This document shows, in pieces, positions 1 to 6,948 of a stretch of 10,064 nucleotides of DNA; within the stretch, counting starts at the first letter, position 1, and every line of letters starts with the position of its first letter. Source of the DNA: Verrucomicrobia bacterium UBA2460 (GTDB taxonomy: Bacteria; Verrucomicrobiota; Verrucomicrobiia; Methylacidiphilales; Verrucolacustridaceae); NCBI GenBank assembly GCA_002342345.1, contig DDPU01000031.1:13751-23814 (forward strand). The letters run 5' to 3'. A program made the position numbers and the translations under genes. Under the pieces are notes generated by a model, which saw only the letters and a program-made list of their open reading frames with translations, ran no database searches and was not told where the DNA came from.

Positions 1-473
1 TTTCCTTTGGCCACATCGGTCAGTCGCTCACTTTCCGGATGAACCAGGGCAAATTCCAACTTGGCGACCTTCTCCAGTTGCCTCCGGTAGGAGGCCTTGT
101 CGGCCTCGCTCACGCCGGGGATCTGCACGATGATCCTCTTGTCCCCCACCGGCTGGATCACCGGCTCCGCTACCCCCACCGAGTCGACACGCTTCCGGAT
201 CACCTCGACCGCCTGGTCCAGGGCACTCCGCCCCGGGTCACCCGCCAATTCCAGCAGGAATTGCGTCCCGCCCCTTAAATCCAGCCCGGGCTTGATCTTC
301 ACCACCCACTTTCCGTCCTCCGTTCGGATGAAAAGGGAACTCAGGCAGAGCACCACCAGGGATCCGGTCAGCGCCAGGCTCAGGCGCATCCGTTTGCGGG
401 CGTCCGCCGTCAGGAAATAACCGACGAAGAGAACAAAGAAGACAAGGCTAAGTCCGAATTGGAGGGCGATCAT
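1..473 (-). CDS. secD: SecD, protein translocase subunit (N-terminal 157 residues, cut by window edge)
   Basis: SecD is an inner-membrane Sec accessory subunit that uses the proton-motive force to help pull proteins through SecYEG on the outer side. The visible part holds the family hallmark GLDLRGGTQF (residues 63-72), followed by the start of the periplasmic P1 domain, including IRKRVDSVGV (92-101) and VQIPGV (116-121). Two hydrophobic stretches precede the hallmark, at about 4-22 and 31-49; typical SecD has one there. The ATG at 473-471 is chosen because a GAGG Shine-Dalgarno sits 7 nt upstream. It overlaps the stop of yajC, which lies 9 nt away, so the genes are probably co-translated. 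The C-terminal part lies beyond position 1, so I cannot tell whether it is a SecDF fusion. The family call is secure; the extra helix is a direct reading, and its topology is inference. Confidence 0.94.
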   Translation of the reverse strand, partial: MIALQFGLSLVFFVLFVGYFLTADARKRMRLSLALTGSLVVLCLSSLFIRTEDGKWVVKIKPGLDLRGGTQFLLELAGDPGRSALDQAVEVIRKRVDSVGVAEPVIQPVGDKRIIVQIPGVSEADKASYRRQLEKVAKLEFALVHPESERLTDVAKG

Positions 474-482
474 CGGGAATCC

Positions 483-830
483 TCAGGATGCGGGTTTGTC
501 TTCGTTTTTTTCGACCGAGGTGATCGTGGAGCGCTGGACCTCAATTTTCACGCCATCTGCCACCTTCAACACCAGCACTTGGTCCTTAAGGTTAGTGACC
601 GTTCCGTAAATCCCGCCGGCCGCAACCACCCGGTCACCCGTCTTCACCGCGGCGATCAGCTTTTCATGTTCCTTCTGTCGCTTCATTTGCGGCCGGAGCA
701 GCACGAAATACATCAGGGCGAGGAGAACCACCATCGGCAGGAATGTCACCCAGCTGGGCGCAGTGCTTCCCTCCGCCGGGGGGGGCGCCATCAACAGCGG
801 CCATGCGGCCGGCCAGTTCATCAAGCTCAT
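483..830 (-). CDS. yajC: YajC, Sec translocon accessory membrane protein
   Basis: YajC is a small single-pass inner-membrane protein that associates with SecDF. This 115-residue product has a short N terminus containing an APPPAEGS stretch, one transmembrane helix at about residues 28-46, then the family signature LLRPQMKRQKEHEKL (about 44-58). The cytoplasmic domain with GDRVVAAGGIYGTV follows (about 66-79). Length is normal for the family. An in-frame ATG exists further upstream, but the one at 830-828 is preferred: it forms an ATGA overlap with the tgt stop and has GGAAGGA 9 nt upstream. A second ATG three codons in (821) is possible. Position between tgt and secD is the widespread bacterial arrangement and supports the call. 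Confidence 0.95.
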   Translation of the reverse strand: MSLMNWPAAWPLLMAPPPAEGSTAPSWVTFLPMVVLLALMYFVLLRPQMKRQKEHEKLIAAVKTGDRVVAAGGIYGTVTNLKDQVLVLKVADGVKIEVQRSTITSVEKNEDKPAS

Positions 831-1966
831 TGGTCCTGTTCCTTCCTTCCCCTTTGATACCGCCCCAGGAATTCCGCGGACCATCCGGCCCACCGTCCTT
901 CCAGGATCGCCGTCCGGGCCTGCCGGACGGTCTCAAGGTAGAAATGGAGATTATGGAGGGAAATCAACCTTAATCCCAATAACTCTTCCGCCTTGATTAA
1001 ATGTTGAACATAGGCGCGACTGAAGCGCGAACAAGCATAACAGGTGCAACCCTTTACAATCGGATTTTCGTCCCTTGTCCAGGTGGGTTTCCGGGCGGAA
1101 ACTGGCCCCTCCAGTGTGCAGGCCGTCCCGTTTCGCGCCACCCTCGTCGGCAGGACGCAGTCGAACATATCCATGCCCTTTCCGATCATCCGCACGATCT
1201 GGTCAGGGTGCCCCAATCCCATCACATATCTTGGCCGGTCGCGGGGAAGCCAGGGCTCGCTGTCGTCGATCGCTTTCATCATCAGGTTTTCGGGCTCCCC
1301 CACGCTTACTCCGCCTACCGCATAGCCATCGAATCCGATTTCCTGCAGTTCCGTCAGGGACTTTTCACGGAGATCGGCATGGTCCCCGCCCTGGCCGATT
1401 CCAAAAAGCAGGTTTCGGTGACCGATCCTATCCTGCTCCTCGCGACAAATCAGCGCCCAGCGGTGTGTCCGCTTCAGGCTTTCCGCCATCCTGTCATGCT
1501 CGCAGGGCCAAGGGGGGCACTCGTCGAAGGCCATCATCACGTCCGAGCCCAGCGAGTCCTGCGCCTGGATCGCTTCCTTTGGTCCAAGGAAAAACTTTTT
1601 TCCATCCACATGACTGGAAAACACCACCCCCTCCTCCGTCATCTCCCGGATCTTCGCCAGGCTAAAAACCTGAAACCCTCCGCTGTCGGTCAGGATGGGC
1701 CCATTCCAACCCATAAACCGGTGCAACCCTCCCATCTGCCGGATCACCTCAAGACCGGGCCGCACCACCAAATGATAAGTGTTCCCCAGGATGATCGGCG
1801 CCTTCAGCTCGATCAACTCGTCCGGACTAACGCCCTTGACCGAGGCCTGCGTGCCCACGGGCATGAAGACCGGAGTCGGAACCTCCCCGTGTGCCGTCTT
1901 GAGCGTCCCCGCCCGCGCCAGGCCGTCCGTTTTTTCCAGCCGGAAAACCTCTCCGGCACTTCTCAA
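827..1966 (-). CDS. tgt: Queuine/preQ1 tRNA-guanine transglycosylase (Tgt)
   Basis: Tgt exchanges guanine 34 in the anticodon of GUN tRNAs (Asp, Asn, His, Tyr) for preQ1 in queuosine synthesis. The 379-residue protein is full length. It has TDSGGFQVFSL (93-103) with the general acid/base Asp94, FDECPP with Cys150, the base-contacting Gln192, and MDMFDCVLPTR with nucleophile Asp269. The zinc site is Cys307, Cys309, Cys312 and His338. Cys150 and Val222 correspond, by my recall of the Zymomonas enzyme, to residues typical of bacterial preQ1-using forms rather than queuine-using eukaryotic ones. The start is TTG at 1966-1964: the family N terminus begins a few residues later, no ATG or GTG lies nearer, and GAGGTGA lies about 7 nt upstream. 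The TTG overlaps the kinase stop (TTGA), and the tgt stop overlaps yajC (ATGA), indicating translational coupling. Confidence 0.97.
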   Translation of the reverse strand: MRSAGEVFRLEKTDGLARAGTLKTAHGEVPTPVFMPVGTQASVKGVSPDELIELKAPIILGNTYHLVVRPGLEVIRQMGGLHRFMGWNGPILTDSGGFQVFSLAKIREMTEEGVVFSSHVDGKKFFLGPKEAIQAQDSLGSDVMMAFDECPPWPCEHDRMAESLKRTHRWALICREEQDRIGHRNLLFGIGQGGDHADLREKSLTELQEIGFDGYAVGGVSVGEPENLMMKAIDDSEPWLPRDRPRYVMGLGHPDQIVRMIGKGMDMFDCVLPTRVARNGTACTLEGPVSARKPTWTRDENPIVKGCTCYACSRFSRAYVQHLIKAEELLGLRLISLHNLHFYLETVRQARTAILEGRWAGWSAEFLGRYQRGRKEQDQ

Positions 1967-2832
1967 GGAACGATCACCTCAACCCCTTTTTTCTCGAGCC
2001 GGAAGGCGACCGGAGTCTCGCCGCCGTATTCCCCGTCCACCTCAAGCGCGACCTTCTCCTGGGCCTCAACCGTCAATGCAGGGGTCTGGAGATATTTAAC
2101 CTCGGGAAGTGACTCAGGACCGCCCAGGAGCACTCCCTGCAGATACCAAAGCAGGTCCAATGGCCCTGACTTGGGGAAAATGCACACATCGAGTTTGCCG
2201 TCCGACATGTCCGCTTTGGGGAAAAACCGGAAAGGCCCACCATAATGCCGGCCGTTTCCGATCAGCACCATTGCGCCGGGATATTCTTCCCCGCCCGACT
2301 TCACCTTGAGGTGCGGGGCCGGGGCCGCAGTCACCTGCGCCACGGTGAGAAGATAGCTCCACGGCCCCCACGCCCGTTTGGCTTCCGGATGGGTCTTTTT
2401 CACCACCTCCGCATCCAGCCCCACCCCGGCCAGCTGGATGAAACGGCGTTGGTTCGCATACCCGAGGTCGATCTGCCGGCGTCTTCCCGCGCGGATCACT
2501 GCCAAGGCGCGCTCAAGGTCGGGGGAAATTCCCAGCTCCAGTGCAAGGACGTTCATCGTCCCCACCGGCAGGATGCCCAACGCACACCTCGCAGGATCGA
2601 TTCCGTTAAGCACTTCGTTGACTGTCCCGTCACCGCCGGCCGCAACGATTGTCTGGAAACCCATGGCAACCGCCTCCCTGGCCCGGCGCTCCCCATCCCC
2701 CGGATTTTCCGTCAGCAGGATTTTTGCCTCCGGGGCCAGCTTGCCCATGCGATCGATGGTTTTGCGCGCCTGATCGCCCTTGGCGGCGGGGTTCAGGATG
2801 ATACACCAAGGGTTGCCGGATGAGGTCGACAT
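1963..2832 (-). CDS. YegS/diacylglycerol kinase-family lipid kinase
   Basis: This belongs to the DAGK catalytic-domain family, which phosphorylates lipid hydroxyls such as diacylglycerol or related lipids using ATP at the membrane. The exact substrate cannot be read from sequence. The 289-residue protein shows NPAAKG (14-19), the nucleotide-binding GGDGTVNEV (66-74), LPVGTMNVLA (88-97; the GTxN motif), GVGLDAEVV (136-144), PKADMSDGKLDV (205-216, metal-site region) and EVDGE (264-268) in the C-terminal beta domain. Length fits the YegS/BmrU/DagK group. The ATG at 2832-2830 is chosen; an in-frame GTG two codons upstream (2838) is an alternative, and neither has a good Shine-Dalgarno. It is the first gene of the minus-strand set and its stop overlaps the tgt start. 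Its 5' end overlaps the opposing rsmD gene. Confidence 0.9.
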   Translation of the reverse strand: MSTSSGNPWCIILNPAAKGDQARKTIDRMGKLAPEAKILLTENPGDGERRAREAVAMGFQTIVAAGGDGTVNEVLNGIDPARCALGILPVGTMNVLALELGISPDLERALAVIRAGRRRQIDLGYANQRRFIQLAGVGLDAEVVKKTHPEAKRAWGPWSYLLTVAQVTAAPAPHLKVKSGGEEYPGAMVLIGNGRHYGGPFRFFPKADMSDGKLDVCIFPKSGPLDLLWYLQGVLLGGPESLPEVKYLQTPALTVEAQEKVALEVDGEYGGETPVAFRLEKKGVEVIVP

Positions 2833-3431
2833 CCCCACGTCATACCGAAGGAAAGCGTCCGAGTCACCCCCGGCGGAGCGGGACCGGCCATCTTCGCATC
2901 ACCGGGGGGATTCATTGCAGCCGGCGCCTGGAGGTCCCCATGATTCCCGGCCTGCGCCCGGCCCAGGACCGCGTCCGCGCCGCCGTCTTCTCCGCCCTGG
3001 CCAACTGGGTGCACGGCGCCCGTATCCTCGATCTTTTTGCCGGCACCGGGGCCTACGGCCTTGAGGCGCTCAGCCGGGGGGCCGGCTCGGCCCTCTTTAT
3101 CGAACAAAACCAGCGCACTGCGGAATCACTCCGCCACAACCTGGAGTCCCTCGGCTACAATTTCCCGGTCCTCGAGACTCCCGTGGAGAGCTGGTTGCCG
3201 ACCGCCCCCACCGCCTCCTTTGACCTGATTTTTCTCGATCCGCCTTACGACCAAACCCCGGAGGAGCTGTCGACCTGGAACATTACCGCCGGTCTTGAAC
3301 ATCTGCTGGCCCCCAAGGGTCGGATTGTGTGGGAACATTCTCACCGCGCCAAATGGAGCACGGAGGCGCCCCTGAAGGAGGTTTGGCGGCGCGAATATGG
3401 CCAAACCTGTGTCTCCTTCCTGGCTCGCTAG
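2820..3431 (+). CDS. rsmD: 16S rRNA (guanine(966)-N(2))-methyltransferase RsmD
   Basis: RsmD uses S-adenosylmethionine to methylate N2 of G966 in 16S rRNA during 30S assembly. The 203-residue product has the family N-terminal RITGG (26-30), a LRPAQDRVRAAVF segment (45-57), SAM-binding motif I LDLFAGTGAYG (70-80) and the catalytic DPPY (140-143). The conserved region begins at Leu25, but no ATG, GTG or TTG lies next to it. The only canonical upstream start that keeps the conserved region is ATG 2820, with AAGGG 7 nt before it. This leaves an unconserved-looking, Arg/Ser/Pro/His-rich extension of about 24 residues and overlaps the kinase start by 13 nt. ATG 2940 would delete the conserved N terminus. 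Function is secure; the start is uncertain. Confidence 0.9.
   Translation: MRSTSPRHTEGKRPSHPRRSGTGHLRITGGIHCSRRLEVPMIPGLRPAQDRVRAAVFSALANWVHGARILDLFAGTGAYGLEALSRGAGSALFIEQNQRTAESLRHNLESLGYNFPVLETPVESWLPTAPTASFDLIFLDPPYDQTPEELSTWNITAGLEHLLAPKGRIVWEHSHRAKWSTEAPLKEVWRREYGQTCVSFLAR
2839..2867 (-). promoter_or_regulatory. Candidate sigma70 promoter for the lipid kinase-tgt-yajC-secD operon
   Basis: Reading leftwards, GTGACT (2867-2862; four of six matches to TTGACA) is followed by a 17-nt spacer and TATGAC (2844-2839; four of six matches to TATAAT). Spacing is ideal. The expected start of transcription, 6-8 nt after the -10 box, falls on or next to the ATG at 2832, which would make the kinase mRNA leaderless; this fits its lack of a clear Shine-Dalgarno. 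The site sits inside the N-terminal codons of rsmD. It is only a pattern match and could be chance. Confidence 0.3.
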
Positions 3432-3455
3432 CCTCTCAGGAAAATCTCACCCTCA

Positions 3456-4550
<1,095 letters not shown>

Positions 4551-4557
4551 ACGGGTC

Positions 4558-5772
4558 GTGGCCAAGCTGACCGTTCAGGATCTCCAGCCCAAGGGCGAAC
4601 AGGTTTTCGTCCGGGCGGACTTCAATGTCCCCCTGGAACCCTCCCCTGAGGGCCCCAAGGTCTCCGACGACACCCGGATCCAGGAAACCCTGCCAACCCT
4701 GAGGCTCCTGCTCGAGCAAGGCGCCTCCCTTGTCCTCGCCAGCCACCTTGGGCGACCCAAGGGCAAGCCGGAGGAGAAGTATTCCCTGAAGCCGGTAGCC
4801 GCGCACCTGGCCAAGGCGCTCGGCCGCCCGGTGCATTTTGCGGCAGACTGCGTGGGCGCCGAAACCAGCAAGCTCCGGGCCGCCCTCAAGCCCGGCGAGG
4901 TTCTTTTATTGGAAAACGTCCGCTTTCACGCGGAAGAGGAAAAAAATGATCCGGCCTTCGCGAAAAAACTACTCGGACCCGCCAAGATCTATGTGAACGA
5001 CGCCTTCGGATCCGCCCACCGCGCCCATGCCTCCACCGAAGCCTGTGCTCGGCTCGCCCAAAAAGCGGCGGCTGGCCTGCTCATGGAGAAGGAACTCCGC
5101 TATCTTGGCACGGAGCTTGCCAATCCCAAGCGGCCCTTCCTGGTCATCCTGGGCGGCGCCAAAGTGGGGGATAAAATTGGCGTACTCCGCGCTCTTTTGG
5201 GGAAAGCCGATACCATCCTGATCGGGGGCGGAATGACCTACACCTTCCGCCTCGCCCAAGGTAAAAAAATCGGCAAATCCCTTTGCGAACCCGACAAGGT
5301 GGCCCTCGCCGCGGAGATCCTCGCGGAGGCGGGAAAGCGCGGCGTGAAACTGCTTCTTCCCGAGGACACCCTCATCGTGGAACAGCTCGATTTTGCCGGT
5401 CGCAAGGTCTCCCCGGGGAAATTCACCCAGCCTGCCGGGGACATTCCCGAAGGCTGGGAGGGCGTCGACATCGGTCCGAAAGCACGGGAAACCTATGCCA
5501 GGGAGATTTCCGGAGCCGGCACCATTCTTTGGAACGGTCCCATGGGGGTTTTTGAGATTCCCGCCTGCGCCGAGGGCACCTTCGCCATTGCCAAGGCAGT
5601 GGCAGCCAACTCCAAGGCGGTTTCCATCATCGGCGGCGGGGATTCGGTGAAGGCGGTCAAAAAAGCCGGCGTCGGCAATAAGGTCACATTCATCTCCACC
5701 GGTGGCGGTGCCTCCCTGGAGTTTCTTGAGGGCAAGACCCTGCCCGGGGTGGCAGCCCTGCACGAAAAATAA
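4558..5772 (+). CDS. pgk: Phosphoglycerate kinase
   Basis: PGK transfers phosphate between 1,3-bisphosphoglycerate and ADP, the step after GAPDH. The 404-residue protein shows the substrate-binding VRADFNVP (18-25, with Arg19, Asp21, Asn23), Arg40, ASHLGRPKG (61-69), LLLENVRF, NDAFGSAHRAHAST, the hinge/nucleotide region GGAKVGDKIGVL, NGPMGVFE, and the C-terminal glycine-rich IIGGGDSVKAV and STGGGASLE. All known key motifs are present. The reading frame stays open upstream into gap, but GTG at 4558 is the start because it yields the family-typical MAKLTVQDL N terminus and lies 7 nt after the gap stop. The Shine-Dalgarno is weak at best. tpiA starts 2 nt after its TAA, so the genes are surely one transcript. 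Confidence 0.97.
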   Translation: MAKLTVQDLQPKGEQVFVRADFNVPLEPSPEGPKVSDDTRIQETLPTLRLLLEQGASLVLASHLGRPKGKPEEKYSLKPVAAHLAKALGRPVHFAADCVGAETSKLRAALKPGEVLLLENVRFHAEEEKNDPAFAKKLLGPAKIYVNDAFGSAHRAHASTEACARLAQKAAAGLLMEKELRYLGTELANPKRPFLVILGGAKVGDKIGVLRALLGKADTILIGGGMTYTFRLAQGKKIGKSLCEPDKVALAAEILAEAGKRGVKLLLPEDTLIVEQLDFAGRKVSPGKFTQPAGDIPEGWEGVDIGPKARETYAREISGAGTILWNGPMGVFEIPACAEGTFAIAKAVAANSKAVSIIGGGDSVKAVKKAGVGNKVTFISTGGGASLEFLEGKTLPGVAALHEK

Positions 5773-5774
5773 AG

Positions 5775-6578
5775 ATGGTCCGGCCCAAAAAAAACATTCC
5801 CCGCCGGCCTTTTGTGGCCGGCAACTGGAAGATGCACCGGGCAGCTTCCGACACCAAGATCCTGATCGAGGAGATCGTCCAGCGTGTTCAGAAAGTCGCC
5901 AACGTTGACATGGTGGTCTGCCCTCCGTTCACCTCCCTGCCGGCCGCCAGCGAAACCCTTGGCCGCCACAGTGTTCTCGCCTTGGGCGCCCAAAATATGC
6001 ATCAAGCCAAGGAAGGCGCCTTCACCGGCGAGATTTCCGGTCCCATGCTCCGCGAAATCGGCGTGCGCTATGTCATTCTCGGTCATTCCGAGCGCCGCCA
6101 ATTTTTCAACGAAACCGATGCCGCCGTGGCGGCCAAAGCGGTGGCGGCGGTGGGCTACCATCTCCGACCTATCGTTTGCGTGGGCGAAACCCTCGCCCAG
6201 CGGGAAGCCAAGGAGACGATGGTCGTGGTCGAAACCCAGATCCGCGGCTCCCTCCTTGGCTACCCCAAGGATCAGATTTCCGAACTGGTCATCGCCTACG
6301 AGCCGGTCTGGGCCATTGGCACCGGCAAGGTGGCCACCCCCAAGCAGGCTAATGAAGTCCATCACAGGATCCGAGCCATCCTCACCGACCTGTTCGGCGC
6401 TGAGGGGGGGGATATCCGGATCCTTTACGGAGGGAGCGTGAAACCGGAAAATTCCGCCGAACTGATGGCGGAAAGGGATATCGACGGCTTCCTGGTCGGC
6501 GGCGCAAGTCTCGACGCGCGCTCCTTTTTCCATATTATCGAATCTGCCCGGCCTGTCCGGGCATCCGACCATGATTAA
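5775..6578 (+). CDS. tpiA: Triose-phosphate isomerase
   Basis: TPI interconverts dihydroxyacetone phosphate and glyceraldehyde-3-phosphate, feeding GAPDH. The 267-residue TIM barrel has AGNWKMH with Asn17 and Lys19, GHSERR with catalytic His104, YEPVWAIGTG with catalytic Glu176 followed by the flexible loop 6 (about 178-188), and the phosphate-binding ILYGGSV (216-222) and GFLVGGASL (238-246). It is slightly longer than the common 250 residues, from a basic N-terminal tail (MVRPKKNIPRR) and a short C-terminal tail. ATG 5775 lies 2 nt after the pgk stop; no clear Shine-Dalgarno is visible, so coupling to pgk translation is likely. The last 8 nt overlap secG. Confidence 0.98.
   Translation: MVRPKKNIPRRPFVAGNWKMHRAASDTKILIEEIVQRVQKVANVDMVVCPPFTSLPAASETLGRHSVLALGAQNMHQAKEGAFTGEISGPMLREIGVRYVILGHSERRQFFNETDAAVAAKAVAAVGYHLRPIVCVGETLAQREAKETMVVVETQIRGSLLGYPKDQISELVIAYEPVWAIGTGKVATPKQANEVHHRIRAILTDLFGAEGGDIRILYGGSVKPENSAELMAERDIDGFLVGGASLDARSFFHIIESARPVRASDHD
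6546..6562 (+). repeat. GC-rich inverted repeat just upstream of the secG start
   Basis: GCCCGG (6546-6551), a 5-nt gap and CCGGGC (6557-6562) form a perfect 6-bp stem in RNA, ending 8 nt before the secG ATG at 6571 and lying inside the last codons of tpiA. It could hold back or focus translation initiation of secG, which has no Shine-Dalgarno. There is no U-tract, so it is not a terminator. It may be a by-product of codons for Ala-Arg-Pro in a GC-rich genome. Confidence 0.35.
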
Positions 6579-6948
6579 TATCGCCATCTACATCCTTCTT
6601 GGGGTGAATCTGCTCGTCTGCGTCCTCCTCACCCTGCTTGTTCTTATGCAAAAACCCCGCTCCGAGGGCCTGGGCGCGGCTTTTGGAGGGAGCTTCACCG
6701 ATTCGATTTTTGGCGCTCAAACTTCGGATGTCCTCACCAAGGGCACCATCTGGCTCGGTTCGACTTTCATGCTCCTCACCCTGGTCCTCGCCCTTCTCTA
6801 CAGCCACCGCCAGACCTCCGGGCCCAAATTGCAGGAGGAACTCACCAAGCCCGTGGCGGCCACCACCAACAATCTTTCCACCAATGCCGTGGCCCCATCC
6901 CCGGCAGAGACAAGCGCCCCCGTCAACCCGGCCCCCGCCAACCCCTGA
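6571..6948 (+). CDS. secG: SecG, preprotein translocase subunit
   Basis: SecG is the small non-essential third subunit of the SecYEG channel and assists SecA-driven export. The 125-residue product has two transmembrane helices (about 4-26 and 58-78) joined by the family loop QKPRSEGLGAAFGG (27-40) and a FGAQTSDVLTKGT segment (47-59). It is followed by an Ala/Pro/Thr/Asn-rich tail (about 84-125), which makes it longer than many SecGs; with two helices the tail should lie outside the cytoplasm. ATG 6571 overlaps the tpiA stop by 8 nt, and its TGA shares a base with the next ATG (TGATG at 6946-6950). Linkage of secG to tpiA is common in bacteria. The call is secure; the role of the tail is unknown. 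Confidence 0.95.
   Translation: MINIAIYILLGVNLLVCVLLTLLVLMQKPRSEGLGAAFGGSFTDSIFGAQTSDVLTKGTIWLGSTFMLLTLVLALLYSHRQTSGPKLQEELTKPVAATTNNLSTNAVAPSPAETSAPVNPAPANP

Noticed and set aside
831..893. Longer yajC start at 893
   Set aside because: The extra residues overlap tgt coding sequence, and the ATG at 830 has a good Shine-Dalgarno and an ATGA coupling with tgt.
1001..2245. Plus-strand open frame of 414 codons antisense to tgt and the lipid kinase
   Set aside because: It is a shadow frame in GC-rich DNA. It matches no family I recognise and lies opposite two genes with full catalytic motifs.
3420..3431. GGCT-CGCT-AGCC hairpin at the rsmD stop as a terminator
   Set aside because: The stem has only four pairs, with no U-tract after it.
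5493..6587. Minus-strand open frame of 364 codons opposite tpiA and the end of pgk
   Set aside because: It mirrors the coding frames of two intact glycolytic genes and has no recognisable motif; long antisense frames are expected at this base composition.
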